Under the pieces are notes generated by a model, which saw only the letters and a list, made by a program, of their open reading frames with translations, was not told the origin of the DNA and searched no databases. A program made the translations under genes and the position numbers. 64,000 nt of DNA from Streptomyces abikoensis. Its GTDB lineage: Bacteria; Actinomycetota; Actinomycetes; Streptomycetales; Streptomycetaceae. Below are positions 51,985-61,677 of the stretch, in pieces. The DNA is taken from NCBI RefSeq assembly GCF_014648775.1, contig NZ_BMRT01000001.1, forward strand, positions 124,001 to 188,000. Reading direction: 5' to 3'. Position 1 is the first letter of the stretch. Every line of letters starts with the position of its first letter.

Positions 51985-54111
51985 TCAGTTCAGCAGTCCC
52001 GGGCGGTACGGGAAGCGGTGCTGTTCCAGGGCCTGGACCAGCGCGTCGGCCAGTTCCCGGGGGGCCGTCGTGCCGTTGGCCGTGAGGATGCCGTACTCCG
52101 CCGCCCCCTCGCCCAGGACGACCTCCCCGGGCAGTTTGGCCGCGGTGAGCAGGCGGGTGGCCTCGCCGAGGACGGCCAGGGGCTTGCCGTGGCGGTATGC
52201 CTCTTCCACGAAGCGCACGGCCGCCGGTTCGGCGGCGAGCGCGTTCACGGCCTCCGCGCCGTCCGGGACGAGTACGGCGTCGTAGAGGACGGAGGCCATG
52301 GTGGGCAGCGCCCGGTCGACCTTCACGGTCCCTCCGCCGGCGGCCGGGACCTCACCGTCCTTCGCGGCCAGGACCTCCACCAGCACGCCGCTGTCCGTCA
52401 GCCGCTCGCGGACGGCGGCGACCTGGCCGGCGTCCGTGCCGGGGGCGGCGAGGACGGCGAGTTTGCGCGTCCGGGCGGCGTTCTCCCCGCGCAGGTTCTC
52501 CTGGCTCAGGGCGGGCGAGGACGCCGCGGTGATGCCGGTCTCGGCCTTCGGGGCGGGCAGCCCCAGGCCGTCGGCGACGGCCGCGGCCAGCTCGCCGTTG
52601 ACGTGGGCCAGGTTGCCGACCATGCGTTCGCGTACCGGGCCGGACTCGACCTTGCCCAGTTCGAAGCGGAATGCCTCCACGATGTGGCGCCGTTCCCACT
52701 CGGCCATGCTGTTCCAGAAGAGCGCGGCCTGGCTGTAGTGGTCCTGGAAGCTGGGGCTGCGTTCCTTGATCTTCTGCCCCTCGACGCGTTCCGCGTAGTG
52801 CCGGAACACGCCGGGGCCGCCACCCGCGCCGGCGTGGGCGGGACAGCCGCCGCCCAGCGAGTTGGGGAAGTAGTTGGTGCCCGGGTGGATGATCTGCTGT
52901 CCGTAGCCGTCCCGGTGGTTGTGGTTGACGTCGGCGAGCGGGCGGTTGACGGGGATCTGGCTGAAGTTCGGGCCGCCGAGCCGGATCAGCTGGGTGTCGA
53001 GGTAGGAGAAGTTGCGCCCCTGCAGCAGCGGATCGTTGGTGAAGTCGATGCCGGGCACGACGTTCGCCGTGTGGAAGGCGACCTGTTCGGTCTCGGCGAA
53101 GAAGTTCTGCGGGTTGCGGTTGAGGACCAGCCTGCCGACGGGGCGGACCGGCACCTGCTCCTCCGGGATGATCTTCGTGGCGTCGAGCAGGTCGAAGTCG
53201 AAGGCGAACTCGTCCTCCTCCGGGACCAGCTGGACGCCCAGCTCCCACTCGGGGTACGAGCCGGCTTCGATGGCCTCCCACAGGTCCCGCCGGTTGAAGT
53301 CGGGGTCGCGGCCGGCGGTGATCTGGGCCTCGTCCCAGACGAGCGAGTGGACGCCCAGCAGGGGTTTCCAGTGGAACTTCACAAAGGTGCCCCGCCCGTC
53401 GGCGGTCACGAACCGGAAGGTGTGCACCCCGAAGCCCTGCATCATCCGGAAGCTGCGCGGGATGGCCCGGTCCGACATCAGCCACATCAGCATGTGGGTG
53501 GTCTCGGGCTGGAGGGAGGCGAAGTCCCAGAAGGTGTCGTGGGCCGAGGCCCCGGTCGGCATCTCGTGCTGCGGCTCCATCTTCACCGCGTGCACGAAGT
53601 CGGGGAACTTGACGGCGTCCTGGATGAAGAACACCGGCATGTTGTTGCCGACCAGGTCGTAGTTGCCCTCGCGGGTGTAGAACTTGGTGGCGAAACCCCG
53701 CACGTCACGGACGGTGTCGGCCGAGCCGCGCGGCCCCTGGACGGTGGAGAAGCGCACGAACACCGGGGTGCGGCGGCCCGCCTCGGCGAGGAAGTCGGCG
53801 CAGGTGTACTTGCTCAGGGACGCGTACGGCTCGAAGTACCCGTACGCCCCGGCGCCACGGGCGTGGACGACCCGCTCGGGGATCCGCTCGTGGTCGAAGT
53901 GCGTGATCTTCTCGCGGTTGTGGAAGTCCTCCAGCAGGGTCGGGCCCCGGGTGCCGGCGCGCAGCGCGTTGTCGGTGTCGTCGACCCGTACGCCCTGGTC
54001 GGTGGTGAGGGCGTCGTGCTCCGGCGCCGCGCGGAAGCACGTCAGTTGTTCGTCCTTCGGGTCCTGTGCCGTCCGGGCGTCCCGGTGCGACGGCTCGTGA
54101 TGGGCGGCCAC
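51985..54111 (-). CDS. katE: Large-subunit catalase (HPII/KatE type)
   Basis: 708 aa. [16 protein letters not shown] holds the active-site His; [16 protein letters not shown] the Asn; [15 protein letters not shown] the heme-binding Tyr. The long C-terminal part (about 555-708) is a flavodoxin-like DJ-1-type domain typical of large catalases. It destroys hydrogen peroxide. GTG start with GGAAGG 8 bases upstream. Divergent from the small 66-aa gene at 54320, with a SigB-type promoter candidate between them. Confidence 0.93.
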   Translation of the reverse strand: MAAHHEPSHRDARTAQDPKDEQLTCFRAAPEHDALTTDQGVRVDDTDNALRAGTRGPTLLEDFHNREKITHFDHERIPERVVHARGAGAYGYFEPYASLSKYTCADFLAEAGRRTPVFVRFSTVQGPRGSADTVRDVRGFATKFYTREGNYDLVGNNMPVFFIQDAVKFPDFVHAVKMEPQHEMPTGASAHDTFWDFASLQPETTHMLMWLMSDRAIPRSFRMMQGFGVHTFRFVTADGRGTFVKFHWKPLLGVHSLVWDEAQITAGRDPDFNRRDLWEAIEAGSYPEWELGVQLVPEEDEFAFDFDLLDATKIIPEEQVPVRPVGRLVLNRNPQNFFAETEQVAFHTANVVPGIDFTNDPLLQGRNFSYLDTQLIRLGGPNFSQIPVNRPLADVNHNHRDGYGQQIIHPGTNYFPNSLGGGCPAHAGAGGGPGVFRHYAERVEGQKIKERSPSFQDHYSQAALFWNSMAEWERRHIVEAFRFELGKVESGPVRERMVGNLAHVNGELAAAVADGLGLPAPKAETGITAASSPALSQENLRGENAARTRKLAVLAAPGTDAGQVAAVRERLTDSGVLVEVLAAKDGEVPAAGGGTVKVDRALPTMASVLYDAVLVPDGAEAVNALAAEPAAVRFVEEAYRHGKPLAVLGEATRLLTAAKLPGEVVLGEGAAEYGILTANGTTAPRELADALVQALEQHRFPYRPGLLN

Positions 54112-54165
54112 GTGAGCCCTTCCTCTCGTCAGGTCGCGATGAACCGTTCCTTCCGGTCCCTTCGG

Positions 54166-54190
54166 GTGCCCTCGACGGCCGGACCGAAAC
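54166..54190 (-). promoter_or_regulatory. SigB-type promoter candidate for the catalase
   Basis: On the minus strand GTTT (54187-54190), 15 bases, then GGGCAC (54166-54171): one mismatch to GGGTAC. It leaves about 55 bp of leader to the GTG start. Catalases are known SigB-family targets in Streptomyces, which supports it. Confidence 0.35.
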
Positions 54191-54319
54191 CGCGTCACGC
54201 GGGTGGATCGGGGAAACCCCGCCGAAAACGGCCGGTGTGCGTTGGCGGGGCGGGGCGGACCGTGCGATGTTGGCCGGAGGATCCCCGTCAGGACCCGGCG
54301 CACGGAAGGACCGATCCGC

Positions 54320-54520
54320 ATGGGCGACACCCCGCACCACAAGCGCGAGAAACCAGAACCGGCACCGGAATCACGCGACGCCGCCCACCGGTCCCAGGAG
54401 ATCACGGAGCTGGAGGAGGAGGCGATGCGGGAGGCGAAGCGGGGCACGGCGGAGTCTCTCGACCGCGCTCTCAAGGCCGCCGAGCGGGCGGCCAAGCTGA
54501 GGCGCGACAGCCAGACCTGA
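54320..54520 (+). CDS. Small highly charged protein (66 aa)
   Basis: Not recognised. ATG with GGAAGGA 8 bases upstream. It is helical and charged ([20 protein letters not shown], then [20 protein letters not shown]), with a Pro/Glu-rich, His-containing start. No hydrophobic or Cys residues. It might be a coiled-coil or stress-linked protein. It is followed by a palindrome (54562-54578) and the phosphoketolase gene. Confidence 0.65.
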   Translation: MGDTPHHKREKPEPAPESRDAAHRSQEITELEEEAMREAKRGTAESLDRALKAAERAAKLRRDSQT

Positions 54521-54561
54521 ATCCGTCGGACCCGAGTCCGGTTCGGGCAGGGCGGTCTTCA

Positions 54562-54578
54562 CCTCGCCCCGGGCGAGG
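54562..54578. repeat. Palindrome before the phosphoketolase gene
   Basis: CCTCGCCC-C-GGGCGAGG: perfect 8-bp arms around one base, 42 bp after the small gene and 52 bp before the phosphoketolase ATG. Could be an operator or a short terminator, low complexity. Confidence 0.4.
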
Positions 54579-54630
54579 AGCAAGCTGGGACGGCACCGTC
54601 GCACGCCCGTCCCCTTTCCCGGAGGCTGTC

Positions 54631-57021
54631 ATGCGGGAGGCCAGCACCACCCCGGCCCCGGTCGGTACCCTCACCGACCAGGAGCTACGGAACCTGGATG
54701 CCCATTGGCGGGCCGCGAACTACCTGGCCGTCGGGCAGATCTACCTGATGGGCAACCCCCTGTTGCGGGAGCCGTTGCGGCGCGAGCAGGTCAAGCCGCG
54801 GCTGCTGGGCCACTGGGGCACCTCACCCGGCCTGAACCTCATCCACACCCACCTCAACCGCGCCATCCGCACCCGCGACCTCTCCGCCCTGTGCGTCTGG
54901 GGACCCGGGCACGGCGGACCCGCGGTACTGGCCAACTCCTGGCTGGAAGGGACCTACGCCGAGACCTACCCCGACATCAGCCGGGATGCGGCGGGCATGG
55001 AACGGCTCTTCCGGCAGTTCTCCTTCCCCGGCGGCGTACCCAGCCACGTCGCCCCCGAGACCCCCGGCTCGATCCACGAGGGCGGCGAACTGGGCTACTC
55101 CCTCTCCCACGCCTACGGGGCCGCCTTCGACAACCCCCACCTGCTCGTCGCCTGCGTCATCGGCGACGGCGAAGCCGAGACCGGACCACTGGCCGCCTCC
55201 TGGCACTCCAACAAATTCCTCGACCCCGTCCACGACGGAGCCGTCCTGCCCATCCTCCACCTCAACGGCTACAAGATCGCCAACCCCACCGTCCTCGCCC
55301 GCCTCCCCCAGGCCGAGCTCGACGACCTGCTGCGCGGCTACGGCCACGAACCCCTCCACGTCACCGGCGACGACCCGACGACCGTCCACCGGGCCATGGC
55401 CACCGCCCTGGACACCGCCCTCGACCGCATCGCCCTCATCCAGCACACCGCCCGGCGGGAAGGCGTCACCGAACGCCCCCACTGGCCGGTGATCGTGCTG
55501 CGCACCCCCAAGGGCTGGACCGGCCCCGCCGAGGTCGACGGCCTGCCGGTCGAGGGCACCTGGCGCGCCCACCAGGTGCCACTGGCCGCAGTCCGCGACA
55601 ACCCCGAACACCTGGAACAACTGGAAGCGTGGCTGCGTTCGTACCGCCCCGAGGAGCTCTTCGACGAACACGGCCGCCCCCGGCCCGAGGTGCTCGCCTG
55701 TGTGCCCGAGGGCACCCGCAGGCTCGGCGGAACACCGCACGCCAACGGCGGCCTGCTGCTGCGCGAACTGCCCCTGCCCCCGCTGGAGCGCTTCGCGGTG
55801 CCGGTCGACAAACCCGGCACGAGCCTCCACGAACCCACCCGCGTCCTGGGCGAACTGCTGGCGAACGTCATGGAGGCCACCCGCGAACGCCGTGACTTCC
55901 GCCTGGTCGGCCCCGACGAGACGGCCTCCAACCGGCTCCAGGCCGTCTACCGGGCCACCGGCAAGGCCTGGCAGGCCGAGGTCCTGCCCGTCGACGAGCA
56001 CCTCGACCGGCAGGGCCGCGTCATGGAGATCCTGTCCGAACACACCTGCCAGGGCTGGCTGGAGGGCTATCTCCTCACCGGCCGGCACGGCCTGTTCTCC
56101 TGCTACGAGGCGTTCGTCCACATCGTCGACTCCATGGTCAACCAGCACATCAAATGGCTGCGCGTCTCCCGCCGCCTCCCCTGGCGCCGCCCCCTCGCCT
56201 CCCTCAACTACCTCCTCACCTCCCACGTCTGGCGCCAGGACCACAACGGCTTCTCCCACCAGGACCCCGGCTTCATCGACCACATCCTCAACAAGAGCCC
56301 CGAAGCCGTACGCGTCTACCTCCCACCCGACACCAACTCCCTGCTGTCGGTGGCCGACCACGTGCTGCGCAGCCGCGACTACGTCAACGTCGTCGTCGCC
56401 GGCAAACAGCCCTGCTTCGACTGGCTGAGCCTGGAGCGGGCGCGGGCGCACTGCGCCCGGGGCGCCGGCGTCTGGACGTGGGCCGGCACCGAGGACGGCA
56501 CCCGGGAACCCGATGCCGTCCTCGCCTGCGCCGGCGACATCCCCACCCAGGAGGTCCTGGCCGCCGCCCAGCTCCTCCGCCGCCATCTGCCGGAGCTGGC
56601 GCTCCGCGTGGTCAACGTCGTGGACCTGGCCCGGCTGCTGCCGACCGAGGAGCATCCCCACGGGATGCCGGACCGCGAGTACGACGCCCTCTTCACCACC
56701 GACAAACCGGTGATCTTCGCCTACCACGGCTACCCCTGGCTCATCCACCGCCTCGCCTACCGCCGCACCGGCCACGCCCACCTCCACGTCCGCGGCTACA
56801 AGGAGATCGGCACCACGACGACGCCCTTCGACATGGTCGTGCGCAACGACCTCGACCGCTACCGCCTCGTCATGGACGTCATCGACCGCGTCCCCGGCCT
56901 CGCCGTCCGCGCCACCGGGGTGCGCCAGGCCATGGAGGACGCCCGCACCCGCCACCACACCTGGATCCGCGAACACGGCACCGACATGCCAGAAGTCGCC
57001 GACTGGACCTGGGGGGCGTGA
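54631..57021 (+). CDS. xfp: Xylulose-5-phosphate/fructose-6-phosphate phosphoketolase
   Basis: 796 aa thiamine-diphosphate enzyme. [39 protein letters not shown], the Rossmann-type [19 protein letters not shown] with its Mg site, [35 protein letters not shown] and [22 protein letters not shown] are the family signatures. It cleaves a sugar phosphate to acetyl phosphate. GGAGG precedes ATG by 6 bases. In actinomycetes it can provide acetyl phosphate during carbon stress. Confidence 0.95.
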   Translation: MREASTTPAPVGTLTDQELRNLDAHWRAANYLAVGQIYLMGNPLLREPLRREQVKPRLLGHWGTSPGLNLIHTHLNRAIRTRDLSALCVWGPGHGGPAVLANSWLEGTYAETYPDISRDAAGMERLFRQFSFPGGVPSHVAPETPGSIHEGGELGYSLSHAYGAAFDNPHLLVACVIGDGEAETGPLAASWHSNKFLDPVHDGAVLPILHLNGYKIANPTVLARLPQAELDDLLRGYGHEPLHVTGDDPTTVHRAMATALDTALDRIALIQHTARREGVTERPHWPVIVLRTPKGWTGPAEVDGLPVEGTWRAHQVPLAAVRDNPEHLEQLEAWLRSYRPEELFDEHGRPRPEVLACVPEGTRRLGGTPHANGGLLLRELPLPPLERFAVPVDKPGTSLHEPTRVLGELLANVMEATRERRDFRLVGPDETASNRLQAVYRATGKAWQAEVLPVDEHLDRQGRVMEILSEHTCQGWLEGYLLTGRHGLFSCYEAFVHIVDSMVNQHIKWLRVSRRLPWRRPLASLNYLLTSHVWRQDHNGFSHQDPGFIDHILNKSPEAVRVYLPPDTNSLLSVADHVLRSRDYVNVVVAGKQPCFDWLSLERARAHCARGAGVWTWAGTEDGTREPDAVLACAGDIPTQEVLAAAQLLRRHLPELALRVVNVVDLARLLPTEEHPHGMPDREYDALFTTDKPVIFAYHGYPWLIHRLAYRRTGHAHLHVRGYKEIGTTTTPFDMVVRNDLDRYRLVMDVIDRVPGLAVRATGVRQAMEDARTRHHTWIREHGTDMPEVADWTWGA

Positions 57022-57249
57022 CCGCCCCGGGACCGCGCGCGGTGATCCCACGCGTCGCGGCCGCCCCACCGGGCGACCGCGGCGCGCCCGGCACCGCACG
57101 GGCTCCGCCGCGCGCCCCCGTCAGCGGCGGAACGCCGGTTCACCGGACCCGGAGCGTCGGGAATCCTGGAACCGCCGTCACGCCGCTCCGGCCGCTTCGC
57201 CCCGCCCCGCCCTCCCGCGAAGAGCCGGCCTCGACCACCGGGAGTCCTC

Positions 57250-57753
57250 GTGCGCCCTCGTCCGGCGATCCACGCCCTCCGTCCGGCCCCGCTCGCCCTC
57301 GCCACCGCCCTCGCCACCGTCGCCGTCTGCGGTCTCGTCCGGCCGCCCGCCGCCCGGGCGGAGCCGGTGGCATCCCTCCGGCAGCAGGTCGTCACCCTCG
57401 TCAACGCCCAGCGGGACGCGGCGGGTTGCTCGTCCCTCCGGGTCAGCCCCCAGCTGACCGCCGCCGCCCAAAAGCACTCCGACGACATGGCCGAGGAGCA
57501 CTTCTTCAGCCACACGGGCCCGGACGGCGCGGGCCCCGGGAGCCGGATATCCGCGGCCGGCTACCACTGGGACGCCTACGGGGAGAACATCGCCCGCGGC
57601 CAGGCGACCCCGGCCGCGGTGATGGACGCCTGGATGCGCAGCGCGGGCCACCGGGAGAACATCCTCGACTGCGCGTTCCGGGAGATGGGCGTCGGTGTCG
57701 CCACCGGCCCCGAAGGGCCCTTCTGGACGCAGGACTTCGGGAGCAGGGAGTAG
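57250..57753 (+). CDS. CAP/SCP-domain secreted protein
   Basis: 167 aa from GTG. Signal peptide of about 37 residues: Arg-rich start, hydrophobic LALATALATVAVCGLV, cleavage after ARA. CAP motifs: VTLVNAQRDAAGC, AAAQKHSDDMAEEHFFSH, GYHWDAYGENIARGQATPA and WMRSAGHRENILDC. Such proteins are extracellular and of unknown enzymatic function. Two Cys (CSSL and ILDC) could form a disulphide. Isolated gene with about 230 bp free of genes upstream. Confidence 0.92.
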   Translation: MRPRPAIHALRPAPLALATALATVAVCGLVRPPAARAEPVASLRQQVVTLVNAQRDAAGCSSLRVSPQLTAAAQKHSDDMAEEHFFSHTGPDGAGPGSRISAAGYHWDAYGENIARGQATPAAVMDAWMRSAGHRENILDCAFREMGVGVATGPEGPFWTQDFGSRE

Positions 57754-57778
57754 CCGGGGAGCAGCTGGGGAGTGGCCC

Positions 57779-60436
57779 TCACTCCGTCGTCGGCAGGGGC
57801 TGGTCGGTCCAGATGGTCTTGCCGGTGGCGGTGTAGCGGGTGCCCCAGCGCTGGGTGAGCTGGGCGATGATGAACAGGCCCCGGCCGCCCTCGTCGTCGG
57901 CGGCGGCGTGGCGCAGGTTGGGCGCGGTGTGGCCGGTGTCGGAGACCTCGCAGACGAGGCTGCTGTCGCGGATGAGACGGACGTGGACGGGGCCGCCGGC
58001 GGCGTAGCGGACGGCGTTGGTGACCAGTTCGCTGACGATCAGTTCGGTGGTGAACGCCAGCTCGTCGAGCCCCCATTCGCGCAGCCGGCGGGTCGTGGCG
58101 GCCCGGGCGTCCGCGACGGCGGTCGGCTCGGCGTCCAGCTCCCAGACCGCCACCTGGTCTTCGCCGAGCCGCCGGGCGCGGGCCAGGAGCAGGGCGGCGT
58201 CGTCGTCCACCGGGCCGGGCAGCAGGGCGGCGACGGTGCGGTCGCAGAGCTCCTCCAGGGGGCTGTGGCATCGGGTGAGGACGCGGGTGAGCAGGCGGAG
58301 CCCGGTCTCGGTGTCGTGGTCGGGGGTCTGGACGAGCCCGTCGGTGAACAGGGCGAGCAGGCTGCCGTCGGGCAGGTGGAGTTCCGTGCTCTGGAAGGGC
58401 GGGCCGCCCAGGCCCAGGGGCGGTCCCGCCGGGAAGTCCGGGTAGCTGACGGTGCCGCAGCCGGGGTCGACGACGGCGGGCGGTGAGTGTCCCGCGCGGG
58501 CCATGCTGCACCACCCGGACACCGGGTCGTACACGGCGTACAGGCAGGTGACGCCGAGGGCCTCGTCGCGGCCGGTGTCCGGCCCGGCGCGGGCGTGGCC
58601 GCGTGCCCGTTCCTCGGCGGCCTGTTCCTCGGCGTTCTGGCCGACCACGTCGTCGAGGCGGTCGAGGAGTTCGTCCGGTGGGAGGTCGAGCCGGGCCAGG
58701 ACGCGGACGCTGGTGCGCAGCCGGCCCATGGTGGCGGCGGCGCTCAGCCCGTGGCCGATGACGTCCCCGACGACCAGGCCGACCCGGGCGCTGGAGAGCG
58801 GGATGACGTCGAACCAGTCGCCGCCCACGCCGGAGCGGCTGTCGGCGGGCAGGTAGCGGCTGGCCGTCTCGACGCCGGTGAGCGCGGGCAGGTGCCGGGG
58901 CAGCAGGTCGCGCTGGAGGTTGAGGGCGGCGGTGTGCTCGCGGGTGATGACGAGCATCAGGACGACGCCGATCAGCAGGGCGCCGAGACCCACGACGCTC
59001 ACCCCGCCGATCCGTCCGATGACCGGCAGGTCGAAGGAGGTCGCGCCGTAGCCGGGGTCGGCGTAGACGACGAAGGCGGCGTAGCAGAACAGGCAGAGCA
59101 TCATGAGCCCGCCGAGGCCCGGCAGCACTCCCTTGTACAGCAGGTCGCGGGGGCTGCGGGTGAGCAGTGCGCGGTAGTACCAGACGCAGGCGAAGCCGGT
59201 GAGGCCGTAGTAGAAGGCGATCGCGAGGCCGACGGCCTTGATGGAGTCGGCGAGGACGTCGCCGCTGATGACGGTGAGCAGGGCGAAGAAGCCGATGGAG
59301 ACGGCGCCCACGCCGACGGTCGACCAGGTGGGGGTGAGGAACCTGTGGTGGACCCGGGCGAAGCGGGAGGGGACGGCCTTGTGGGCGGCCATGGAGAAGA
59401 CGGTGCGGGCCAGGGGCAGGATGGTGGTCTGGGTGGAGGCGACGGCCGAGGTCAGCACGGTGAAGATGAGCAGCTTGGTGAGGAACCAGCCGGAGCCCTG
59501 GGTGCCGAAGACGGCGCCGCCCAGGCCGGAGAGGACGTCGCCGGAGTTGGCCGCGTTGCCGAGGCCGGTGCCGTCGGTGCCGATGCCGGCGAACGCCTGT
59601 GCCGAGGTCGCCACCAGGGCGTAGACGACGAGCAGGAGCACGGTGGAGACGACCGCGGCCCGCCCGGGGGTGTTCCTGCTGTCGGTGGTCTCCTCGTTGA
59701 CGGCGACGGCGGTGTCCCAGCCCCAGTAGATGAAGACGGCGGCGAGGATGCCCTCGGTGAGGGCCTTGGCGGAGGGGACGTGGAGGGGGTTGAACCAGGA
59801 GGCGGAGACGGGGAGCGACGTCGGCGGGGCGCCGGTGCCGTAGGCCCTGACCAGGGCGGTGACGGCGAAGAGGAGCAGCACGACGACCTCGACGCACACC
59901 ATCCAGCACTGGAGGACGGCCGACACCTGGATGCCGACGTAGCAGACGGCGGTCGTCACGGCGATCCAGGCGATGCCGGCGACGGTGGTCCACAGCCGGC
60001 TTCCGGCGAGCGAGTCGTACCCCAGGAGCCGGAAGCCGTAGATGCCGGCGATCTCGGCGAGGTTCGCCATGGCGATGATGTCGGCGACGATGATGCCCCA
60101 GCCGCCCATCCAGCCGACGCGTGGTCCGAAGGCACGGGAGGCCCAGGTGAAGGTGGTTCCGCAGTCGGCGTCGGTCGCGTTGAGCTCCCGGAAGGCATAG
60201 GCGATCAGCAGCATGGGGACGAAGGCCAGCATGGTGATGATGGGGGCCTGGAGGCCGACGCCGGCCACGATCAGGCCGAGGGTGGCCGCCAGGCTGTACG
60301 CGGGGGCGGTGGAGGCCATGCCGATGGCCACCGAGGAGAACAGCCCCAGGGCACCGGCCCGCAGCCCCTTCGCGCCGGGTCCGGGGCCGGGCGCGAGCGG
60401 CGTGGCGGGCTCGGCCGGAGCGGTGGAGACCTTCAC
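57779..60436 (-). CDS. APC amino-acid permease fused to SpoIIE/PP2C phosphatase and HATPase
   Basis: 885 aa, no stop. Residues 24-498 are an APC permease: STAPAYSLAATLGLIVAGVG (unwound-helix GxxS region), GTTFTWASRAFGPRVGWMGG, WGWDTAVAVNEETTDS, then helices to LGALLIGVVLMLVITR at 499. Residue 500 opens a PP2C phosphatase: EHTAALNLQRDLLP, GGDWFDV (538-544), GDVIGHG (557), FTDG (697), DDDAALLLAR (744). Residues 760-885 are an anti-sigma-type HATPase: SELVTNAVRYA and DDEGGRGL. Permeases and phosphatases normally are separate. GTG start fused to an upstream 26-codon ORF. Opposite-strand neighbours are unrelated. Confidence 0.9.
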   Translation of the reverse strand: MKVSTAPAEPATPLAPGPGPGAKGLRAGALGLFSSVAIGMASTAPAYSLAATLGLIVAGVGLQAPIITMLAFVPMLLIAYAFRELNATDADCGTTFTWASRAFGPRVGWMGGWGIIVADIIAMANLAEIAGIYGFRLLGYDSLAGSRLWTTVAGIAWIAVTTAVCYVGIQVSAVLQCWMVCVEVVVLLLFAVTALVRAYGTGAPPTSLPVSASWFNPLHVPSAKALTEGILAAVFIYWGWDTAVAVNEETTDSRNTPGRAAVVSTVLLLVVYALVATSAQAFAGIGTDGTGLGNAANSGDVLSGLGGAVFGTQGSGWFLTKLLIFTVLTSAVASTQTTILPLARTVFSMAAHKAVPSRFARVHHRFLTPTWSTVGVGAVSIGFFALLTVISGDVLADSIKAVGLAIAFYYGLTGFACVWYYRALLTRSPRDLLYKGVLPGLGGLMMLCLFCYAAFVVYADPGYGATSFDLPVIGRIGGVSVVGLGALLIGVVLMLVITREHTAALNLQRDLLPRHLPALTGVETASRYLPADSRSGVGGDWFDVIPLSSARVGLVVGDVIGHGLSAAATMGRLRTSVRVLARLDLPPDELLDRLDDVVGQNAEEQAAEERARGHARAGPDTGRDEALGVTCLYAVYDPVSGWCSMARAGHSPPAVVDPGCGTVSYPDFPAGPPLGLGGPPFQSTELHLPDGSLLALFTDGLVQTPDHDTETGLRLLTRVLTRCHSPLEELCDRTVAALLPGPVDDDAALLLARARRLGEDQVAVWELDAEPTAVADARAATTRRLREWGLDELAFTTELIVSELVTNAVRYAAGGPVHVRLIRDSSLVCEVSDTGHTAPNLRHAAADDEGGRGLFIIAQLTQRWGTRYTATGKTIWTDQPLPTTE

Positions 60437-60513
60437 CCCCGCGTCCGGCTCCGCGGCTCGCGGGGTGAGCCGCCGGTGGGGGGCGGGGTCGCCGCCGAGG
60501 CCGTCTCGTGCAT
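60433..60513 (-). CDS. 26-aa ORF overlapping the start of the permease-phosphatase gene
   Basis: ATG, then HETASAATPPPTGGSPREPR, ending at TGA inside GTGA, so its stop and the permease GTG share two bases. The upstream AAAAGGCGAGAAAAGGGCAG is A-rich but has no strong ribosome site. Two readings: a leader peptide coupling translation, or the true permease N-terminus, joined by a frameshift. Pro-rich, without signature. Confidence 0.45.
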   Translation of the reverse strand: MHETASAATPPPTGGSPREPRSRTRG

Positions 60514-60558
60514 GGTGTCTGCCCTTTTCTCGCCTTTTCTCGTTCGTGTGCGGTGGGG

Positions 60559-61677
60559 TCAGCGGACGCGGTAGGGGCCGGCCCGGTCGTTCCGCAGTGT
60601 CAGCCCGTGTCCGGGGGTGCCGTCCCGGCCGGGGTGGATGACGCCTCCTTCGGGGTCGAGGGTCCCGTCGAAGAGCAGGTTCTCGATCCGGACGTGGTCG
60701 TGGAACCACTCCACGTGCCGGAGGTTGGGCACGGCGGCCGCCATGTGGGCGTGGGCGTGGGGGGCGCAGTGCGCCGACACGTGGAGTCCGCGGGCCTCGG
60801 CCAGGGCCGCGGCGCGCAGCCAGACCGTGGGGCCGCCGCAGCGGGTGGCGTCGGCCTGGAGGCAGTCCACGGCTCCCGCGGCCAGCATCGCGCCGAAGTA
60901 CGGCAGCGTGTAGCCGTATTCGCCGGCCGTCACGTCCACGGCGGTCGCGGCGCGGACGAGGGCCAGGCCGGTCAGGTCGTCGGAGGAGACCGGTTCCTCG
61001 AACCAGGTGACGCCGTGGTCGTCGAGGTAGCGGGCGACGCGGACGGCCTGTTTGCGGGTGTAGGCGCCGTTGGCGTCGACGTAGAGCTCCACGCCGTCCC
61101 CGACGCTCCCGCGAGCGCGGGCGACGCGGTGGCGGTCGCGGCCCTCCCCCCGGCCCCGGTCCTCCCCGATCTTGATCTTGACGCGTGGAATGCCCTGTTC
61201 CGAGGCCCAGTGCCGCAGTTGGCGGTCCTGTCGCTCGTCGTCGTACGTGGTGAAGCCGCCGCTGCCGTAGACGGGGACCTCCGCCCGGTGGGCGCCGAGG
61301 AGCCGGACGAGGGGGAGGTCCAACAGCCGGGCCTTGAGGTCCCACAGGGCCATGTCCACGGCGGAGATCGCCCCCGCGACCAGTCCGGGCCGGCCCGTGT
61401 TGCGCACCGCCCGGCTCATCGCCTCCTGCGCGGCGGGGACGTCCCAGGCGCTGTGGCCGACGAGGAGCGGGGCGAGCTCGGAGGCGATCACGTCGGCCGT
61501 GGCGGGCGCGCCGTAGGTGTAGCCGAGGCCGGTGGTGCCTTCGGAGCGGACGGTGGCCAGGACGAGGGTCGTCGAGTTCCAGGCCAGGGTTCCGTCGGCT
61601 TCCGGCCCGTCCGTGGGCACGGTGTAGACGGCGGTCTCGACGCCGCCCACCACCGGTCCGCCCGCCACCGGGGTCAC
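60559..61677 (-). CDS. Mandelate racemase/enolase superfamily protein
   Basis: 372 aa. N-terminal lid domain, then KARLLDLPLVRLLGAHRAEV. The barrel has VKIKIGEDRGRGE (Lys-x-Lys acid/base), YVDANGAYTRKQAV (Asp), WFEEPVSSDDL (Glu), DVTAGEYGY (Glu) and, later, GLHVSAHCAPHAHAHMAAAV (His). The set of metal ligands is Asp-Glu-Glu. Substrates of such enzymes are acid sugars (dehydratases or racemases). The GTG start overlaps the GMC gene by four bases, so the two act together. Confidence 0.88.
   Translation of the reverse strand: MTPVAGGPVVGGVETAVYTVPTDGPEADGTLAWNSTTLVLATVRSEGTTGLGYTYGAPATADVIASELAPLLVGHSAWDVPAAQEAMSRAVRNTGRPGLVAGAISAVDMALWDLKARLLDLPLVRLLGAHRAEVPVYGSGGFTTYDDERQDRQLRHWASEQGIPRVKIKIGEDRGRGEGRDRHRVARARGSVGDGVELYVDANGAYTRKQAVRVARYLDDHGVTWFEEPVSSDDLTGLALVRAATAVDVTAGEYGYTLPYFGAMLAAGAVDCLQADATRCGGPTVWLRAAALAEARGLHVSAHCAPHAHAHMAAAVPNLRHVEWFHDHVRIENLLFDGTLDPEGGVIHPGRDGTPGHGLTLRNDRAGPYRVR

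Noticed and set aside
50575..54630. Plus-strand extension of the phosphoketolase frame over some 4 kb
   Set aside because: It is antisense to diiron, DUF1360, CBS and catalase genes. The phosphoketolase itself starts at 54631 with a good ribosome site.
58487..60574. Plus-strand frame opposite the permease-phosphatase fusion
   Set aside because: Asp/Gly/His-rich low-complexity antisense translation; no start signal.
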